From: an uncultured Salinisphaerales bacterium
GTDB lineage: Bacteria; Pseudomonadota; Gammaproteobacteria; Nevskiales; CAJXLF01
Length of the DNA stretch: 64,000 bases
Reading direction: 5' to 3'
NCBI GenBank assembly: GCA_913055805.1
Contig: CAJXLF010000009.1
Coordinates: 62,001 to 126,000, forward strand
Shown piece after piece: positions 7,514 to 16,123 of this stretch. Both the position numbers and the translations under genes were made by a program. The number at the start of each line of letters is the position of its first letter. Positions within the stretch are counted from its first letter, which is position 1. Below the pieces are notes generated by a model. That model saw only the letters and a list, made by a program, of their open reading frames with translations. It was not told the DNA's origin and made no database searches.

Positions 7514-9301
7514 ATGCCCACCTATACCCCCCCTACCCGCGACATGCAGTTCGTGCTGCATGAAATGCTCAACGTTGAAGCTGCCTTCAAGGAACTGCCC
7601 CAGCACGGCGACCTTGATATCGACATGATCAACCAGATCATCGAGGAAGCCGGCAAGTTCTGCGCCGACATCATCTTTCCCCTGAACCAGAGCGGTGATG
7701 AACAGGGCTGTACGCGACATGAGGATGGCTCGGTCACCACGCCGGAAGGCTTCAAGGAAGCCTACCGCCAGTACATTGAAGCCGGCTGGCCGTCCCTGGC
7801 CTGTGAACCGGACTTCGGCGGCCAGGGCCTGCCGGAACTGGTCAACAATGTGCTGCAGGAAATGCTGAACTCCTCCAACCAGGCCTGGACCATGTATCCC
7901 GGCCTGACCCACGGCGCCTATGCGGCGCTGGTGGCCTACGGCACCGACGAACAGAAAGCCCTGTACCTGCCCAAGCTGATCGAGGGCTCCTGGACCGGCA
8001 CCATGTGCCTGACCGAATCTCATTGCGGCACCGACCTGGGCATTCTGAAAACCAAGGCCGAGCCCAACGCCGACGGCAGCTTTTCCATCACCGGCAGCAA
8101 GATCTTCATCTCCAGCGGTGACCACGACATGTCCGACAACATCATTCACCTGGTGTTGGCGCGCCTACCGGATGCACCGGGCGGCACCAAGGGCATTTCC
8201 CTGTTCATCGTACCCAAGTTCATCCCCGACGCTGACGGTAACCCGGGTGACAAGAACGGCGTCTCCTGTGGCTCCATTGAACACAAGATGGGCATTCATG
8301 GTAACGCTACCTGCGTCATGAATTTCGATGGCGCGCAGGGCTGGATGGTTGGCGAACCCAACCGCGGCCTGCAGGCCATGTTCGTGATGATGAACGGCGC
8401 CCGACTCGGTGTCGGCATCCAGTCGCTGGGTCTGTCCGAAGTCGCCTACCAGAACTCACTGGCCTATGCGAAGGAGCGCCTGCAAATGCGTTCGCTGACC
8501 GGCCCCAAACTGAAGGACAAGCCGGCCGATCCGATCATCGTGCACCCGGACGTGCGCCGCATGCTGCTGAGCCAGAAGGCTTACACCGAAGGCGCACGCG
8601 CCTTTGCCTACTGGGTGGGCCTGATGATCGACCAGGAACATAGTCATCCGGATGAAGCGGTACGCAAGGACTGCTCAGACCTCGTCGCCCTGCTCACCCC
8701 CGTGGTCAAGGCCTTTCTTACCGAAAACGCCTTTGAAACCACCAACCAGGGCATGCAGGTGTTCGGCGGCCACGGCTATATCAGTGAATGGGGCATGGAA
8801 CAGTACGTGCGCGATGCTCGCATCAACATGATTTACGAAGGCACCAACGGCGTACAGTCGCTGGACCTGCTGGGCCGCAAGGTGCTGGGCGACATGGGCA
8901 CCAAACTGATGAAATTCGGCAACATCGTGCAGGATTTCATCAAGGACAATGCCGAACATGAAGGCATGGCCGAGTTCATTGGTCCGCTGACGGAACTGGG
9001 TAACACGGTCCGCAGCCTTACAGCCGAAATCGGCCAGCGTGCAATGAAGAATCCGGACGAAGCCGGTGCGGCCGCTTTCCCCTACCTGCGTATCGTAGGT
9101 CACCTGGTTTACGCCTACCTGTGGGCGCGCATGGCCAGTATTGCTCTGGACAAGGGCGACAGCGACAACGGCTTCTATACCGCCAAGCTGGCCACCGCCC
9201 GCTTCTACTACGCCTACCTGCTGCCGGAAACGCAGTGGCTGATCGGCGAAGTCAAGGCCGGCGCCGAGCCTCTGATGGCGCTGGAAGCGGATTTGTTCTA
9301 G
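7514..9301 (+). CDS. acyl-CoA dehydrogenase, long DmdC-like type
   Basis: A 595-residue flavoprotein that would introduce the alpha-beta double bond into acyl-CoA. The family order is visible: N-terminal helical domain, the middle-domain motif MCLTESHCGTDLG, and the C-terminal helical domain with IYEGTNGVQSLDLLGRK, where Glu442 is the probable catalytic base. The extra C-terminal 130 residues place it in the 595-residue class that includes 3-methylmercaptopropionyl-CoA dehydrogenase (DmdC). Substrate cannot be assigned; beta-oxidation of alkane-derived acids is a reasonable guess given alkB upstream. The start at 7514 follows GGAGAAAGTA. It is followed by a clear terminator and so is monocistronic. 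Confidence 0.93.
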   Translation: MPTYTPPTRDMQFVLHEMLNVEAAFKELPQHGDLDIDMINQIIEEAGKFCADIIFPLNQSGDEQGCTRHEDGSVTTPEGFKEAYRQYIEAGWPSLACEPDFGGQGLPELVNNVLQEMLNSSNQAWTMYPGLTHGAYAALVAYGTDEQKALYLPKLIEGSWTGTMCLTESHCGTDLGILKTKAEPNADGSFSITGSKIFISSGDHDMSDNIIHLVLARLPDAPGGTKGISLFIVPKFIPDADGNPGDKNGVSCGSIEHKMGIHGNATCVMNFDGAQGWMVGEPNRGLQAMFVMMNGARLGVGIQSLGLSEVAYQNSLAYAKERLQMRSLTGPKLKDKPADPIIVHPDVRRMLLSQKAYTEGARAFAYWVGLMIDQEHSHPDEAVRKDCSDLVALLTPVVKAFLTENAFETTNQGMQVFGGHGYISEWGMEQYVRDARINMIYEGTNGVQSLDLLGRKVLGDMGTKLMKFGNIVQDFIKDNAEHEGMAEFIGPLTELGNTVRSLTAEIGQRAMKNPDEAGAAAFPYLRIVGHLVYAYLWARMASIALDKGDSDNGFYTAKLATARFYYAYLLPETQWLIGEVKAGAEPLMALEADLF

Positions 9302-9320
9302 GCAGTATCACAGTCCTTAT

Positions 9321-9347
9321 AAAGCCGCCTTCGGGCGGCTTTTTTTA
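9321..9347 (+). terminator. rho-independent terminator with UUCG loop
   Basis: The stem AGCCGCC pairs with GGCGGCT around a TTCG tetraloop closed by a C-G pair, followed by seven T. It ends the acyl-CoA dehydrogenase transcript. Confidence 0.93.
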
Positions 9348-9472
9348 TGTCCGGACCAGCACAGAAACCAGCAGCAGATTACAGGCCTATAGGGAAATTT
9401 CCGACATTCATATTACTGCCAATGAATTACAGTAAAGACCGGCAGAAAACTTGGCAGGAGAGCTCAGGCAGG

Positions 9473-10090
9473 ATGCGTATCCTGATTGCAGACGATCATT
9501 TGCTCGTAAGAGCCGGGATTCGGCAACTTATTGATAATCTTGATGATTTCCAGGTGGTTGGCGAAGCCTCGAATAATCGTGAAATGTTTGACATGCTGGC
9601 AGACAAGCGGCCGGATATCGTTTTGCTTGATATTTCCATGCCCGATGGCAGCGGCCTCGACAGCATTCAGGACATACGCAAGGAGCTCCCGAATGTAAAA
9701 ATACTCGTGCTCTCGATGCATTCGGACCTGCAGCACGTCAACGAAGCCCTCACCGGCGGTGCCGACGGCTTCCTGGTCAAGGATGCAGCGCCCGCGGAGC
9801 TGGAACTGGCACTTAAAGCAGTAAGCCGTACCCAGATATTCCTCTCCCCCAGCATCTCCAACCTGTTGGTGGAGGCCTGGAAGCACCCCAAGCCTATTAC
9901 GCGGCAGGGAAAACTGTCACCCCGACAACAGGAAATTCTGGATCTTATTGCCGAAGGCTACAGTACCCGGGAAATTGCCGACCTGCTCGACCTGAGCATC
10001 AAGACCATCGAAACTCACCGTTCACGTATGGTGCATTCATTAGGACTCAAACGCGGCGCCGAATTGCTGCGCTACGCACTCAATCAATAA
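9473..10090 (+). CDS. NarL/FixJ-type response regulator (orphan)
   Basis: A 205-residue two-component response regulator. The receiver domain starts MRILIADDH with acidic pocket D7/D8 and phosphoacceptor D53 in LLDISMPDGSG; the conserved lysine lies in GFLVKDAAP. The C-terminal LuxR-type helix-turn-helix runs from LSPRQQEILDLIAEG through TIETHRSRM. The chosen ATG begins directly at the conserved receiver strand and follows GGAGAG; a longer frame reaches back into the terminator region. No histidine kinase is adjacent, so the partner is elsewhere, possibly the kinase at 54755-56995, which is speculation. Confidence 0.9.
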   Translation: MRILIADDHLLVRAGIRQLIDNLDDFQVVGEASNNREMFDMLADKRPDIVLLDISMPDGSGLDSIQDIRKELPNVKILVLSMHSDLQHVNEALTGGADGFLVKDAAPAELELALKAVSRTQIFLSPSISNLLVEAWKHPKPITRQGKLSPRQQEILDLIAEGYSTREIADLLDLSIKTIETHRSRMVHSLGLKRGAELLRYALNQ

Positions 10091-10152
10091 CCCTCGCAGG
10101 CCAGCGATAGCTGCGCTTGAATAAAAACGGCCGGCCATCGATAGTAGCCGGC

Positions 10153-11364
10153 ATGCAGGACTCCAGTAATCCACGAACAGCGGCCATCGCCGGCGCCGGC
10201 ATTGGCGGCTTGACGGCTGCACTGTGTCTCGCCCGCAGCGGCTGGAAAGTCGAGATATTTGAAAGCGCCTCCCGATTGTCCGAAACAGGCGCCGGCCTGC
10301 AGCTCAGCCCCAACGCGATGCGGGTACTTGATTCACTTGGACTGAAAGAAAAACTGACCGCAAATGCCTTCCTGCCGGAAGCCATTGAAGTCCGCCAATG
10401 GCGCAGTGGCCGTATACTCAGCGCCGAGAAGTTGGGAGACGTCACCTGTCAACGCTGGGGGGCGCCGTATTATCACGTTCATCGCGCCGACCTGCAGAAT
10501 GTACTGGTCAACGCCGTTTCCGAACGGGGCATTCCCCTTCATCTTGGCCATTCCATTGAAGACGTACAGAGCGGCACCCGTGGCACGGAATTCGTCCTTG
10601 GCAATGGTCAGGCACGCAATGCCGCCCTTCTGATTGGTGCGGACGGCATTCATTCCAGGATCCGGGAACGCCTGTGGGGCCGCCAGAACGCCCGATTCAC
10701 CGGCCATGTTGCCTGGCGCTTGCTGATTCCTTCGGCACTTCTGCCGGCAGACAGCATCAGACCTGTGGCATCTCTATGGATGGGGCCTGGCGCACACTTC
10801 GTGCATTACTACGTACGGGGAGGAAACTGGCTCAACTGTGTCTGTGTGGTCGAACAACCGGACTGGCGCGAGGAGTCCTGGACGGTTCCGGGTGACAAGG
10901 CGGAACTTAAAAAAGCCTTCGAGGGCTGGCACCCTCAGATTGGCATGCTGCTGGCTGCTGCCGATCCCGGCCAATGCTTCCGCTGGGCTCTGTTCGACCG
11001 CGAACCCATGCCCCACTGGAGCAAGGGGTCGGTTACGCTGCTCGGAGACGCCTGCCATCCCACCCTGCCCTTTCTTGCCCAGGGAGCAGCCATGGCCATA
11101 GAGGATGCTGCCGTGCTGGCCTCATGCCTGCAAAGCACAGACGACATTTCATCTGCCCTGCAGCGCTATGAACTCAGGCGCCGTTCACGGACGGCGCGGG
11201 TACAACGCACTTCGCGCCGCAATGCTCGCATTTACCACATGCGGGGCCCCATGGCCTGGGTCAGAAACCTCGCACTGAAGACCGGGTTGGCTTCAACCCG
11301 CAAGATCACTGACTGGTTGTATTCCTATAACGCACTGGAATCGGACGAAGCTGCAACGCATTGA
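10153..11364 (+). CDS. FAD-dependent monooxygenase, salicylate hydroxylase-like
   Basis: A 403-residue class A flavoprotein hydroxylase. The dinucleotide motif GAGIGG is at 14-19, the NADPH/FAD motif GADGIHSR is mid-protein, and the FAD-ribityl motif LLGDACHPTLPFLAQGA follows. This set is typical of UbiH/salicylate 1-hydroxylase/6-hydroxynicotinate 3-monooxygenase relatives of about 400 residues. The aromatic substrate is unknown. No strong Shine-Dalgarno is seen; an in-frame TTG at 10117 would add 12 residues. It lies 62 bases after the response regulator and may be co-transcribed. Confidence 0.87.
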   Translation: MQDSSNPRTAAIAGAGIGGLTAALCLARSGWKVEIFESASRLSETGAGLQLSPNAMRVLDSLGLKEKLTANAFLPEAIEVRQWRSGRILSAEKLGDVTCQRWGAPYYHVHRADLQNVLVNAVSERGIPLHLGHSIEDVQSGTRGTEFVLGNGQARNAALLIGADGIHSRIRERLWGRQNARFTGHVAWRLLIPSALLPADSIRPVASLWMGPGAHFVHYYVRGGNWLNCVCVVEQPDWREESWTVPGDKAELKKAFEGWHPQIGMLLAAADPGQCFRWALFDREPMPHWSKGSVTLLGDACHPTLPFLAQGAAMAIEDAAVLASCLQSTDDISSALQRYELRRRSRTARVQRTSRRNARIYHMRGPMAWVRNLALKTGLASTRKITDWLYSYNALESDEAATH

Positions 11365-11400
11365 GGCACTGACGACAACCAGACTTACCCGGCCCCCCAG

Positions 11401-11446
11401 AGTTTATAGACAAGTATTTGCATATAAAATTAATTGTCTATAAACT
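11401..11446. promoter_or_regulatory. operator-like 13-bp perfect inverted repeat
   Basis: AGTTTATAGACAA (11401-11413) is repeated inverted as TTGTCTATAAACT (11434-11446), with a 20-base AT-rich spacer that holds a -35-like TTGCAT. The TATAAA of the right arm could be the -10 (15-base spacing, short). It lies 37 bases before the nitronate monooxygenase ATG. The PadR repressor encoded two genes downstream is the obvious candidate ligand; that is inference. Confidence 0.6.
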
Positions 11447-11483
11447 GCCGGCCATCACCCGACTACATCACAGGGAGTCACCC

Positions 11484-12452
11484 ATGTCACTGCCCGCCAT
11501 ACTCAAAGACCGGCTTTCGCTGCCGGTGGTCGCTTCACCCATGTTCATTGTGTCCAACCCGGATCTGGTCATTGCCCAGTGCAAGGCCGGCGTGGTCGGC
11601 TCTTTCCCGGCGCTGAACGCACGCCCCGCCGAGGAACTGGAAAACTGGCTGAAGAGCATCACGGAAGAACTGGACCGGCACAACCAGGAAAATCCGGATA
11701 ATCCGGCAGCGCCCTTCGCCGTCAACCAGATCGTTCATCGCAGTAACGACCGCCTGCAGCACGACCTGGAAATGTGCGTGAAATACAAGGTACCCATCGT
11801 GATTACTTCACTAGGCGCCAGGGAAGATCTGAACGAAGCCGTGCACTCCTACGGTGGCATCACCCTGCACGACATCATCAACAATCGCTTCGCGAAAAAG
11901 GCCATCGAAAAAGGCGCCGACGGCCTGATTGCGGTGGCCGCCGGTGCTGGCGGCCATGCCGGCACCACCTCCCCCTTCGCCCTGATCCAGGAAATCCGCG
12001 AATGGTTTGACGGCCCGCTGCTGCTGTCCGGCTCCATCGCCACCGGCGATGCCGTTCTCTCGGCGCAGGCCATGGGCGCCGATCTGGCCTATATCGGTTC
12101 AGCCTTCATCGCCACCAGGGAAGCCAATGCCGACGAACGCTACAAGCAGGCGATTGTTGATCATGCCTCCGACGAAATTGTCTACTCCAACTTCTTCACC
12201 GGTGTGCATGGCAACTACCTGAAACCCTCGATCCGGAACGCCGGCATGGATCCGGACAATCTGCCGGAATCCGATGCACGCGCCATGGATTTCGGCTCCG
12301 GCGGCGGCTCCGAAGCCAAGGCCTGGAAAGACATCTGGGGCTGCGGCCAGGGCATCGGCGCGGTCAAGGAAATCCAGACAGCAGGCGAGTTCGTTGCCAA
12401 GCTCAAAAAGGAATACGAAGCGGCCAAAACCCGGCTGCTGGCGGCCGCTTAA
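11484..12452 (+). CDS. NAD(P)H-dependent flavin oxidoreductase / nitronate monooxygenase
   Basis: A 322-residue FMN-binding TIM-barrel protein of the 2-nitropropane dioxygenase family. Diagnostic segments are the N-terminal PVVASPMFIVSNPDLV, the phosphate-binding GAGGHAGTTSPFALI and GADLAYIGSAFIATREA. Nitronate monooxygenases oxidise alkyl nitronates; many relatives are simply flavin reductases or enoyl reductases, so the substrate is open. The start at 11484 follows GGGAG with a six-base spacing; an upstream in-frame extension lies within the inverted-repeat operator. A PadR gene follows after 13 bases, indicating an autoregulated operon. Confidence 0.9.
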   Translation: MSLPAILKDRLSLPVVASPMFIVSNPDLVIAQCKAGVVGSFPALNARPAEELENWLKSITEELDRHNQENPDNPAAPFAVNQIVHRSNDRLQHDLEMCVKYKVPIVITSLGAREDLNEAVHSYGGITLHDIINNRFAKKAIEKGADGLIAVAAGAGGHAGTTSPFALIQEIREWFDGPLLLSGSIATGDAVLSAQAMGADLAYIGSAFIATREANADERYKQAIVDHASDEIVYSNFFTGVHGNYLKPSIRNAGMDPDNLPESDARAMDFGSGGGSEAKAWKDIWGCGQGIGAVKEIQTAGEFVAKLKKEYEAAKTRLLAAA

Positions 12453-12465
12453 TTCATTTCCAGCC

Positions 12466-13011
12466 ATGGCCCTGTCCCACGCCATTCTCGTGTCGCTGCT
12501 CGACCGGCCGCAAACCGGTTACGACCTGGGTAAGCGCTTCGAGCGCACCGTGGGATTTTTCTGGAAGGCCAGCAACCAGCAGATATACCAGGAACTGCAC
12601 AAGATGGCCGATGCCGGCTGGGTGACGGCTGAAACGGTTGCCCAGTCGGACCGACCCAATCGCAAGGTTTACGACATCACGGATACGGGGCGCCAGGTGC
12701 TGGAAGACTGGGCGGCCACGCCCACCGACCCACCGTCGGTGAAGGAAGAACTGCTGGTCAAGCTGTTTGCCCTGGGTGACATCAACACAGAAACCATCCT
12801 TGCCGAACTCCGGCGCCGGCATGATTTCCACAAAACCCGTATCGCCTATTACGAGGGCGTGATGCGCGAATACTACCCGGAACCGAAGAAACTCAAGGCC
12901 CGCCAGCGCGGCCGTTACCTGGGCCTGCGGTTGGGCATACTGTCCGAACAGACATCAATTAAATGGTGCAAGGAAGCCATCGACCTGGTGAGTGAGTCGG
13001 GAAGCGAATAA
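12466..13011 (+). CDS. PadR-family transcriptional regulator
   Basis: A 181-residue repressor. The N-terminal winged helix (ALSHAILVSLLDRPQTGYDL, then QQIYQELHKMADAGWV) is the PadR signature, and the C-terminal helical half fits the virulence-activator alpha domain used for dimerisation. It sits 13 bases after the flavin oxidoreductase gene and is probably translated from the same message. PadR regulators commonly sense phenolic or xenobiotic ligands and repress a neighbouring gene; the inverted repeat at 11401-11446 is a candidate operator. Confidence 0.9.
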   Translation: MALSHAILVSLLDRPQTGYDLGKRFERTVGFFWKASNQQIYQELHKMADAGWVTAETVAQSDRPNRKVYDITDTGRQVLEDWAATPTDPPSVKEELLVKLFALGDINTETILAELRRRHDFHKTRIAYYEGVMREYYPEPKKLKARQRGRYLGLRLGILSEQTSIKWCKEAIDLVSESGSE

Positions 13012-13013
13012 TC

Positions 13014-13108
13014 GTCATTTCGACTGGAGGCGCGAGGCGCCGGAATGGAGAAATCCCAGGCTTAGAGATTTCTCGACTACGCGACTGAGTCGCTTCGCTC
13101 GAAATGAC
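13014..13108. repeat. palindromic extragenic element (REP-like)
   Basis: A 95-base element with terminal inverted arms GTCATTTCGA (13014-13023) and TCGAAATGAC (13099-13108) and internal arms GAGAAATC (13048-13055) and GATTTCTC (13067-13074). Sequences of this type are dispersed extragenic palindromes in many bacterial genomes; only one copy is in this window. Confidence 0.7.
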
Positions 13109-13136
13109 CGGAATCAACCCACCCCCAAACAGCACC

Positions 13137-13267
13137 GTCATTGGGGAAGCCTGCCCTAAACACCCTGTCATTCCGGAAGCCTGCCCTAAATTCCCCGTCA
13201 TTCCGGAAGCCTGCAAAGGCTATCCGGAATCCAGACAATCCATGGATTCCCGCCTGCGCGGGAATGA
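13137..13267. repeat. tandem 30-bp repeat plus inverted GTCATTCC/GGAATGAC arms
   Basis: Units beginning GTCATT at 13137, 13167 and 13197 recur at exactly 30 bases and share GGAAGCCTGC and, in the first two, CCTAAA. The block ends in a hairpin (ATTCCCGCCTGCGCGGGAAT), and its final GGAATGAC is inverted relative to the unit starts. It lies between PadR and the convergent GST gene and probably folds in transcripts of both. Confidence 0.75.
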
Positions 13268-13277
13268 CAATGAAAGG

Positions 13278-13925
13278 TTATTGCCAGACCACTACAAGCG
13301 CATCCTGCCCCGGTACCCACAACGGATATTTCTTCATCACCCGCGCAAACAGTTCTGATTGTACGTGCTGCCCGAGCCAGTTCTGCAATAAAGGATATGG
13401 CGCCGATTCGAACCACTGGTTATCAGTATTGGCAAACTGCCGTATAAAAGGAAAGATGGCCAGGTCCGCCAGTGAATCTCTGTCTCGAAGAAGACCTTTG
13501 CCCTGCGTATCTTCCAGCAGTGTTTCCAGTTTTTGCAGGAATACTTCGCCCAGCGCCCGGTAGTGTTCCCGTGAATGTTCGGGAAATCGCACATGGTATT
13601 TGTAGCGGTCCAGAGCATCCTTGAACGGGCCGTCGTTCTGCTCAATGAGTTCGGCCGTCAACTCTTGCTCCGGCAGCAGCCAGCCATCAGGATCGTTCTG
13701 CGCCAGCGCCCAGTGCATGACATCGATACTCTCGTCGATGATCTGGCCGTCCGGCAGCTGCAGCACCGGCACCGTGCCCTTGGGTGAAATATCCAGCATG
13801 GCCTGCGGTTTGTCCTTGAGCAGGATTTCGCGCAGTTCGACGGAAATTCCAGCATAGGCCAAGGCCAGCCGTCCACGCATGGCATAGGGACAGCGCCGGA
13901 AGCTGTATAGCACCGGCAGTGTCAT
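13278..13925 (-). CDS. glutathione S-transferase family protein
   Basis: A 215-residue cytosolic GST. The thioredoxin-fold N-terminal domain begins [18 protein letters not shown], with a CPYA active-site motif (Cys at about residue 12) that suggests an omega- or glutaredoxin-like chemistry rather than a tyrosine/serine [15 protein letters not shown] holds the cis-proline. An all-helical C-terminal domain follows. The start overlaps the trhO stop by four bases (ATGA), so it is translationally coupled as the second gene of a trhO-GST operon. Confidence 0.88.
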   Translation of the reverse strand: MTLPVLYSFRRCPYAMRGRLALAYAGISVELREILLKDKPQAMLDISPKGTVPVLQLPDGQIIDESIDVMHWALAQNDPDGWLLPEQELTAELIEQNDGPFKDALDRYKYHVRFPEHSREHYRALGEVFLQKLETLLEDTQGKGLLRDRDSLADLAIFPFIRQFANTDNQWFESAPYPLLQNWLGQHVQSELFARVMKKYPLWVPGQDALVVVWQ

Positions 13926-14863
13926 GACGTGGCTGCGTTCCGGTGGTTGGGGGCTTTCACGCCAATGTGCTGATCACCGCGGGATTCAGCCAGTTCCACC
14001 TGGCGCTGGCGTTCGGCGAACCGGGCGCGCTGCTCGTCGCTGAATTCATTGATGCAATGCGGGCAGGACACACCCTCGACGAAATCGGCCGAGCGCTTGT
14101 CCTCAGGTGAAACCGGACGCCGGCAAGCGTGGCAGAGATCATGCACGCCAGGCTGCAGATCCTTGTCGACCGCCACCCGGTTGTCGAACACGAAACACTC
14201 GCCTTCCCAGAGATTGTTGTCCGATTCGACCGTTTCCAGGTATTTGAGAATACCGCCCCTGAGGTGAAAGACATTTTCAAAGCCCTGCGATTTCAGGTAG
14301 GAGGTCGCCTTCTCGCAGCGGATGCCGCCGGTGCAGAACATGGCGATTTTCCTGTCTTTCTTGTCGGCCAGTGCCTGCGCTACATATTCAGGGAATTCAC
14401 GAAAAGTCTGCGTCTGCGGTGAAATGGCGTTCCGGAACGTACCGATGTCCACCTCGTACTGGTTACGGGTGTCGATCACCAGCACCTCCGGATCGCTGAT
14501 CAGTTCGTTCCACTCCGCCGCATCCAGGTAGGTGCCGACGATATGCGCCGGATCGGTGTCCGGCACACCCATGGTCACGATCTCTTTCTTCAGCTTGACC
14601 TTCATGCGGTAGAAGGGCATTTCGCCGGTGAAGGATTCCTTGTGTTCCAGCGCGGCCAGACGCTCGTCTGAACGCAACTGCGCCAGCACGACATCGATGC
14701 CCTCACGCGAACCGGCAATGGTGCCGTTCACACCCTCCCCGGCCAGCAGGATCGTGCCCTTGATACCCTGCTGCTCGCAACAGGCCAGCAGCGGCTCATG
14801 CATCTGCCGGTAATCCGGCAGGCGTGCAAAGTGGTAAAAGGCGGCAATAACAATCCGGGACAT
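13922..14863 (-). CDS. trhO: tRNA uridine(34) hydroxylase TrhO (rhodanese-related, YceA)
   Basis: A 313-residue protein that forms 5-hydroxyuridine at the wobble position of tRNAs with oxygen. The N-terminal ferredoxin-like region ([23 protein letters not shown]) and the rhodanese domain with active-site Cys177 in [12 protein letters not shown] match the family. The C-terminal Cys pairs (CHAC and CPHC) probably bind zinc. Length is slightly below the E. coli protein. It is the first gene of an operon with the GST. Confidence 0.93.
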   Translation of the reverse strand: MSRIVIAAFYHFARLPDYRQMHEPLLACCEQQGIKGTILLAGEGVNGTIAGSREGIDVVLAQLRSDERLAALEHKESFTGEMPFYRMKVKLKKEIVTMGVPDTDPAHIVGTYLDAAEWNELISDPEVLVIDTRNQYEVDIGTFRNAISPQTQTFREFPEYVAQALADKKDRKIAMFCTGGIRCEKATSYLKSQGFENVFHLRGGILKYLETVESDNNLWEGECFVFDNRVAVDKDLQPGVHDLCHACRRPVSPEDKRSADFVEGVSCPHCINEFSDEQRARFAERQRQVELAESRGDQHIGVKAPNHRNAATS

Positions 14864-14969
14864 GGCTGGAAAAATGCGATTGGGCTGCGAATTTTAACAT
14901 CCGGCTCGCCATGAGCCGATATGTGTAGAATTTGACTGATAAACAGTAATACAGGCAGGAGATAACATC

Positions 14970-15962
14970 ATGATCAGGCTGCACCCCGGCTATCTATTGC
15001 TCTGTTGCTGCCTGTTGCTGTCAGCCTGTGGCAGCGATTCCGGTGACTCGCCGGCCGCAGCCAACCCCGAACCAGTGGCACGCGGTGATAATCCCATCGT
15101 TTCCGCCCATCGTGGCGGCGCTGCCTACGCGCCGGAGAACACTCTGCTGGCGATGGATAACGCCATCCGGCTGGGCGTTGATCAACTGGAGGCCGACACC
15201 CAGTTAAGCGCCGATGGTGTTGCTGTGTTGATTCATGACGACACGCTGGATCGCACCACTGACTGCAACGGCCCGGTCAATGCCAAAACGCTCGAGGAAT
15301 TGCAAAGCTGCGACGCCGCGCACTGGTTCTCGCCGGGCCAGGCAGTGACTTCACCCGATGACGCACGCGAACACCCGTTGCGCGGAGAGGGCATCACCAT
15401 ACCCACTGCGGAAGCACTGCTGGCGCAGCTGGCCGCCATGGGCGACGAAGCACCCGGGCTTTCCATCGAGATCAAGGACATACCGCCCGAGTCGAATTTC
15501 GATCCCGTCGGCACACAGGTAGCGAGTGTACTGGTGCCACTGATCCAGCAATACGGCCTGCAGGACAAAACCATCATCCAGTCCTTCTGGCCAACCGTGC
15601 TGGACGCGGTGAAGCTGATGGATTCATCGATCCGCACCCAGTTTCTCACCAGTTCGGAACTGGGCATTATCGCCACCCTGAACCTGCTCTATTCCACGGC
15701 CCGGCTGCACGACATCCTGGCGCCCGACTTCGAGTCCCCCGACTTTAACGCCACGCTGGTGGACCTGGCCCATACCCTCGGCAAGCAGGTCATTCCCTGG
15801 ACCATGGACAGCCGTAGTGAACTGGAGGCCGTCACTGCACTGGGCGTGGACGGCCTGATCACCAACTACCCGGCCTGCCTGCTGGCAATTCAGGGCCGGC
15901 GCGGCCAGGGCGAAGCAGCGCCCATGGGTGTGCCGGCCATTGCCGATTGCCCGGGCGAATAG
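14970..15962 (+). CDS. glycerophosphodiester phosphodiesterase lipoprotein
   Basis: A 330-residue exported lipoprotein with lipobox LSAC (Cys20). The GDPD catalytic motif HRGGAAYAPENT gives H47, R48 and E56, with metal ligands E74 and D76 in LEADTQLS and H89 in LIHDDTLDRTT. It would hydrolyse glycerophosphodiesters to glycerol-3-phosphate and an alcohol in the periplasm, GlpQ-like. An insertion with paired cysteines (about 99-113) is seen in periplasmic members. AGGAGATAACATC precedes the ATG. It appears monocistronic. Confidence 0.92.
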   Translation: MIRLHPGYLLLCCCLLLSACGSDSGDSPAAANPEPVARGDNPIVSAHRGGAAYAPENTLLAMDNAIRLGVDQLEADTQLSADGVAVLIHDDTLDRTTDCNGPVNAKTLEELQSCDAAHWFSPGQAVTSPDDAREHPLRGEGITIPTAEALLAQLAAMGDEAPGLSIEIKDIPPESNFDPVGTQVASVLVPLIQQYGLQDKTIIQSFWPTVLDAVKLMDSSIRTQFLTSSELGIIATLNLLYSTARLHDILAPDFESPDFNATLVDLAHTLGKQVIPWTMDSRSELEAVTALGVDGLITNYPACLLAIQGRRGQGEAAPMGVPAIADCPGE

Positions 15963-15974
15963 TTTTCTTCACTG

Positions 15975-16006
15975 AATAAAAATGTCCCCTCCCGGGAGGG
16001 AGGGGA
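15975..16006 (-). terminator. terminator of the leftward beta-helix operon
   Basis: On the minus strand TCCCCTCC pairs with GGAGGGGA around a six-base loop and is followed by CATTTTTATT. It lies about 120 bases after the stop of the surface protein gene and just beyond the stop of the convergent phosphodiesterase gene, for which it lacks a T tract. Confidence 0.75.
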
Positions 16007-16123
16007 TAACACCTCAATCATGGTTTGAGGCGGGGAGAACCTGACGGTTGCCGGACCGGTTCAGCGCCCGGCTGCCGCAGGTGAGTTCGGCATCCCTGCC
16101 GAGGACACACACTCCTTGAATTT

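Noticed and set aside
9347-9472. N-terminal extension of the response regulator
   Set aside because: It would start within the preceding terminator and add 42 residues absent from receiver domains.
13137-13267. Short CRISPR array
   Set aside because: The repeats are directly adjacent with no variable spacers of consistent length, degenerate between copies, and no cas genes are present.
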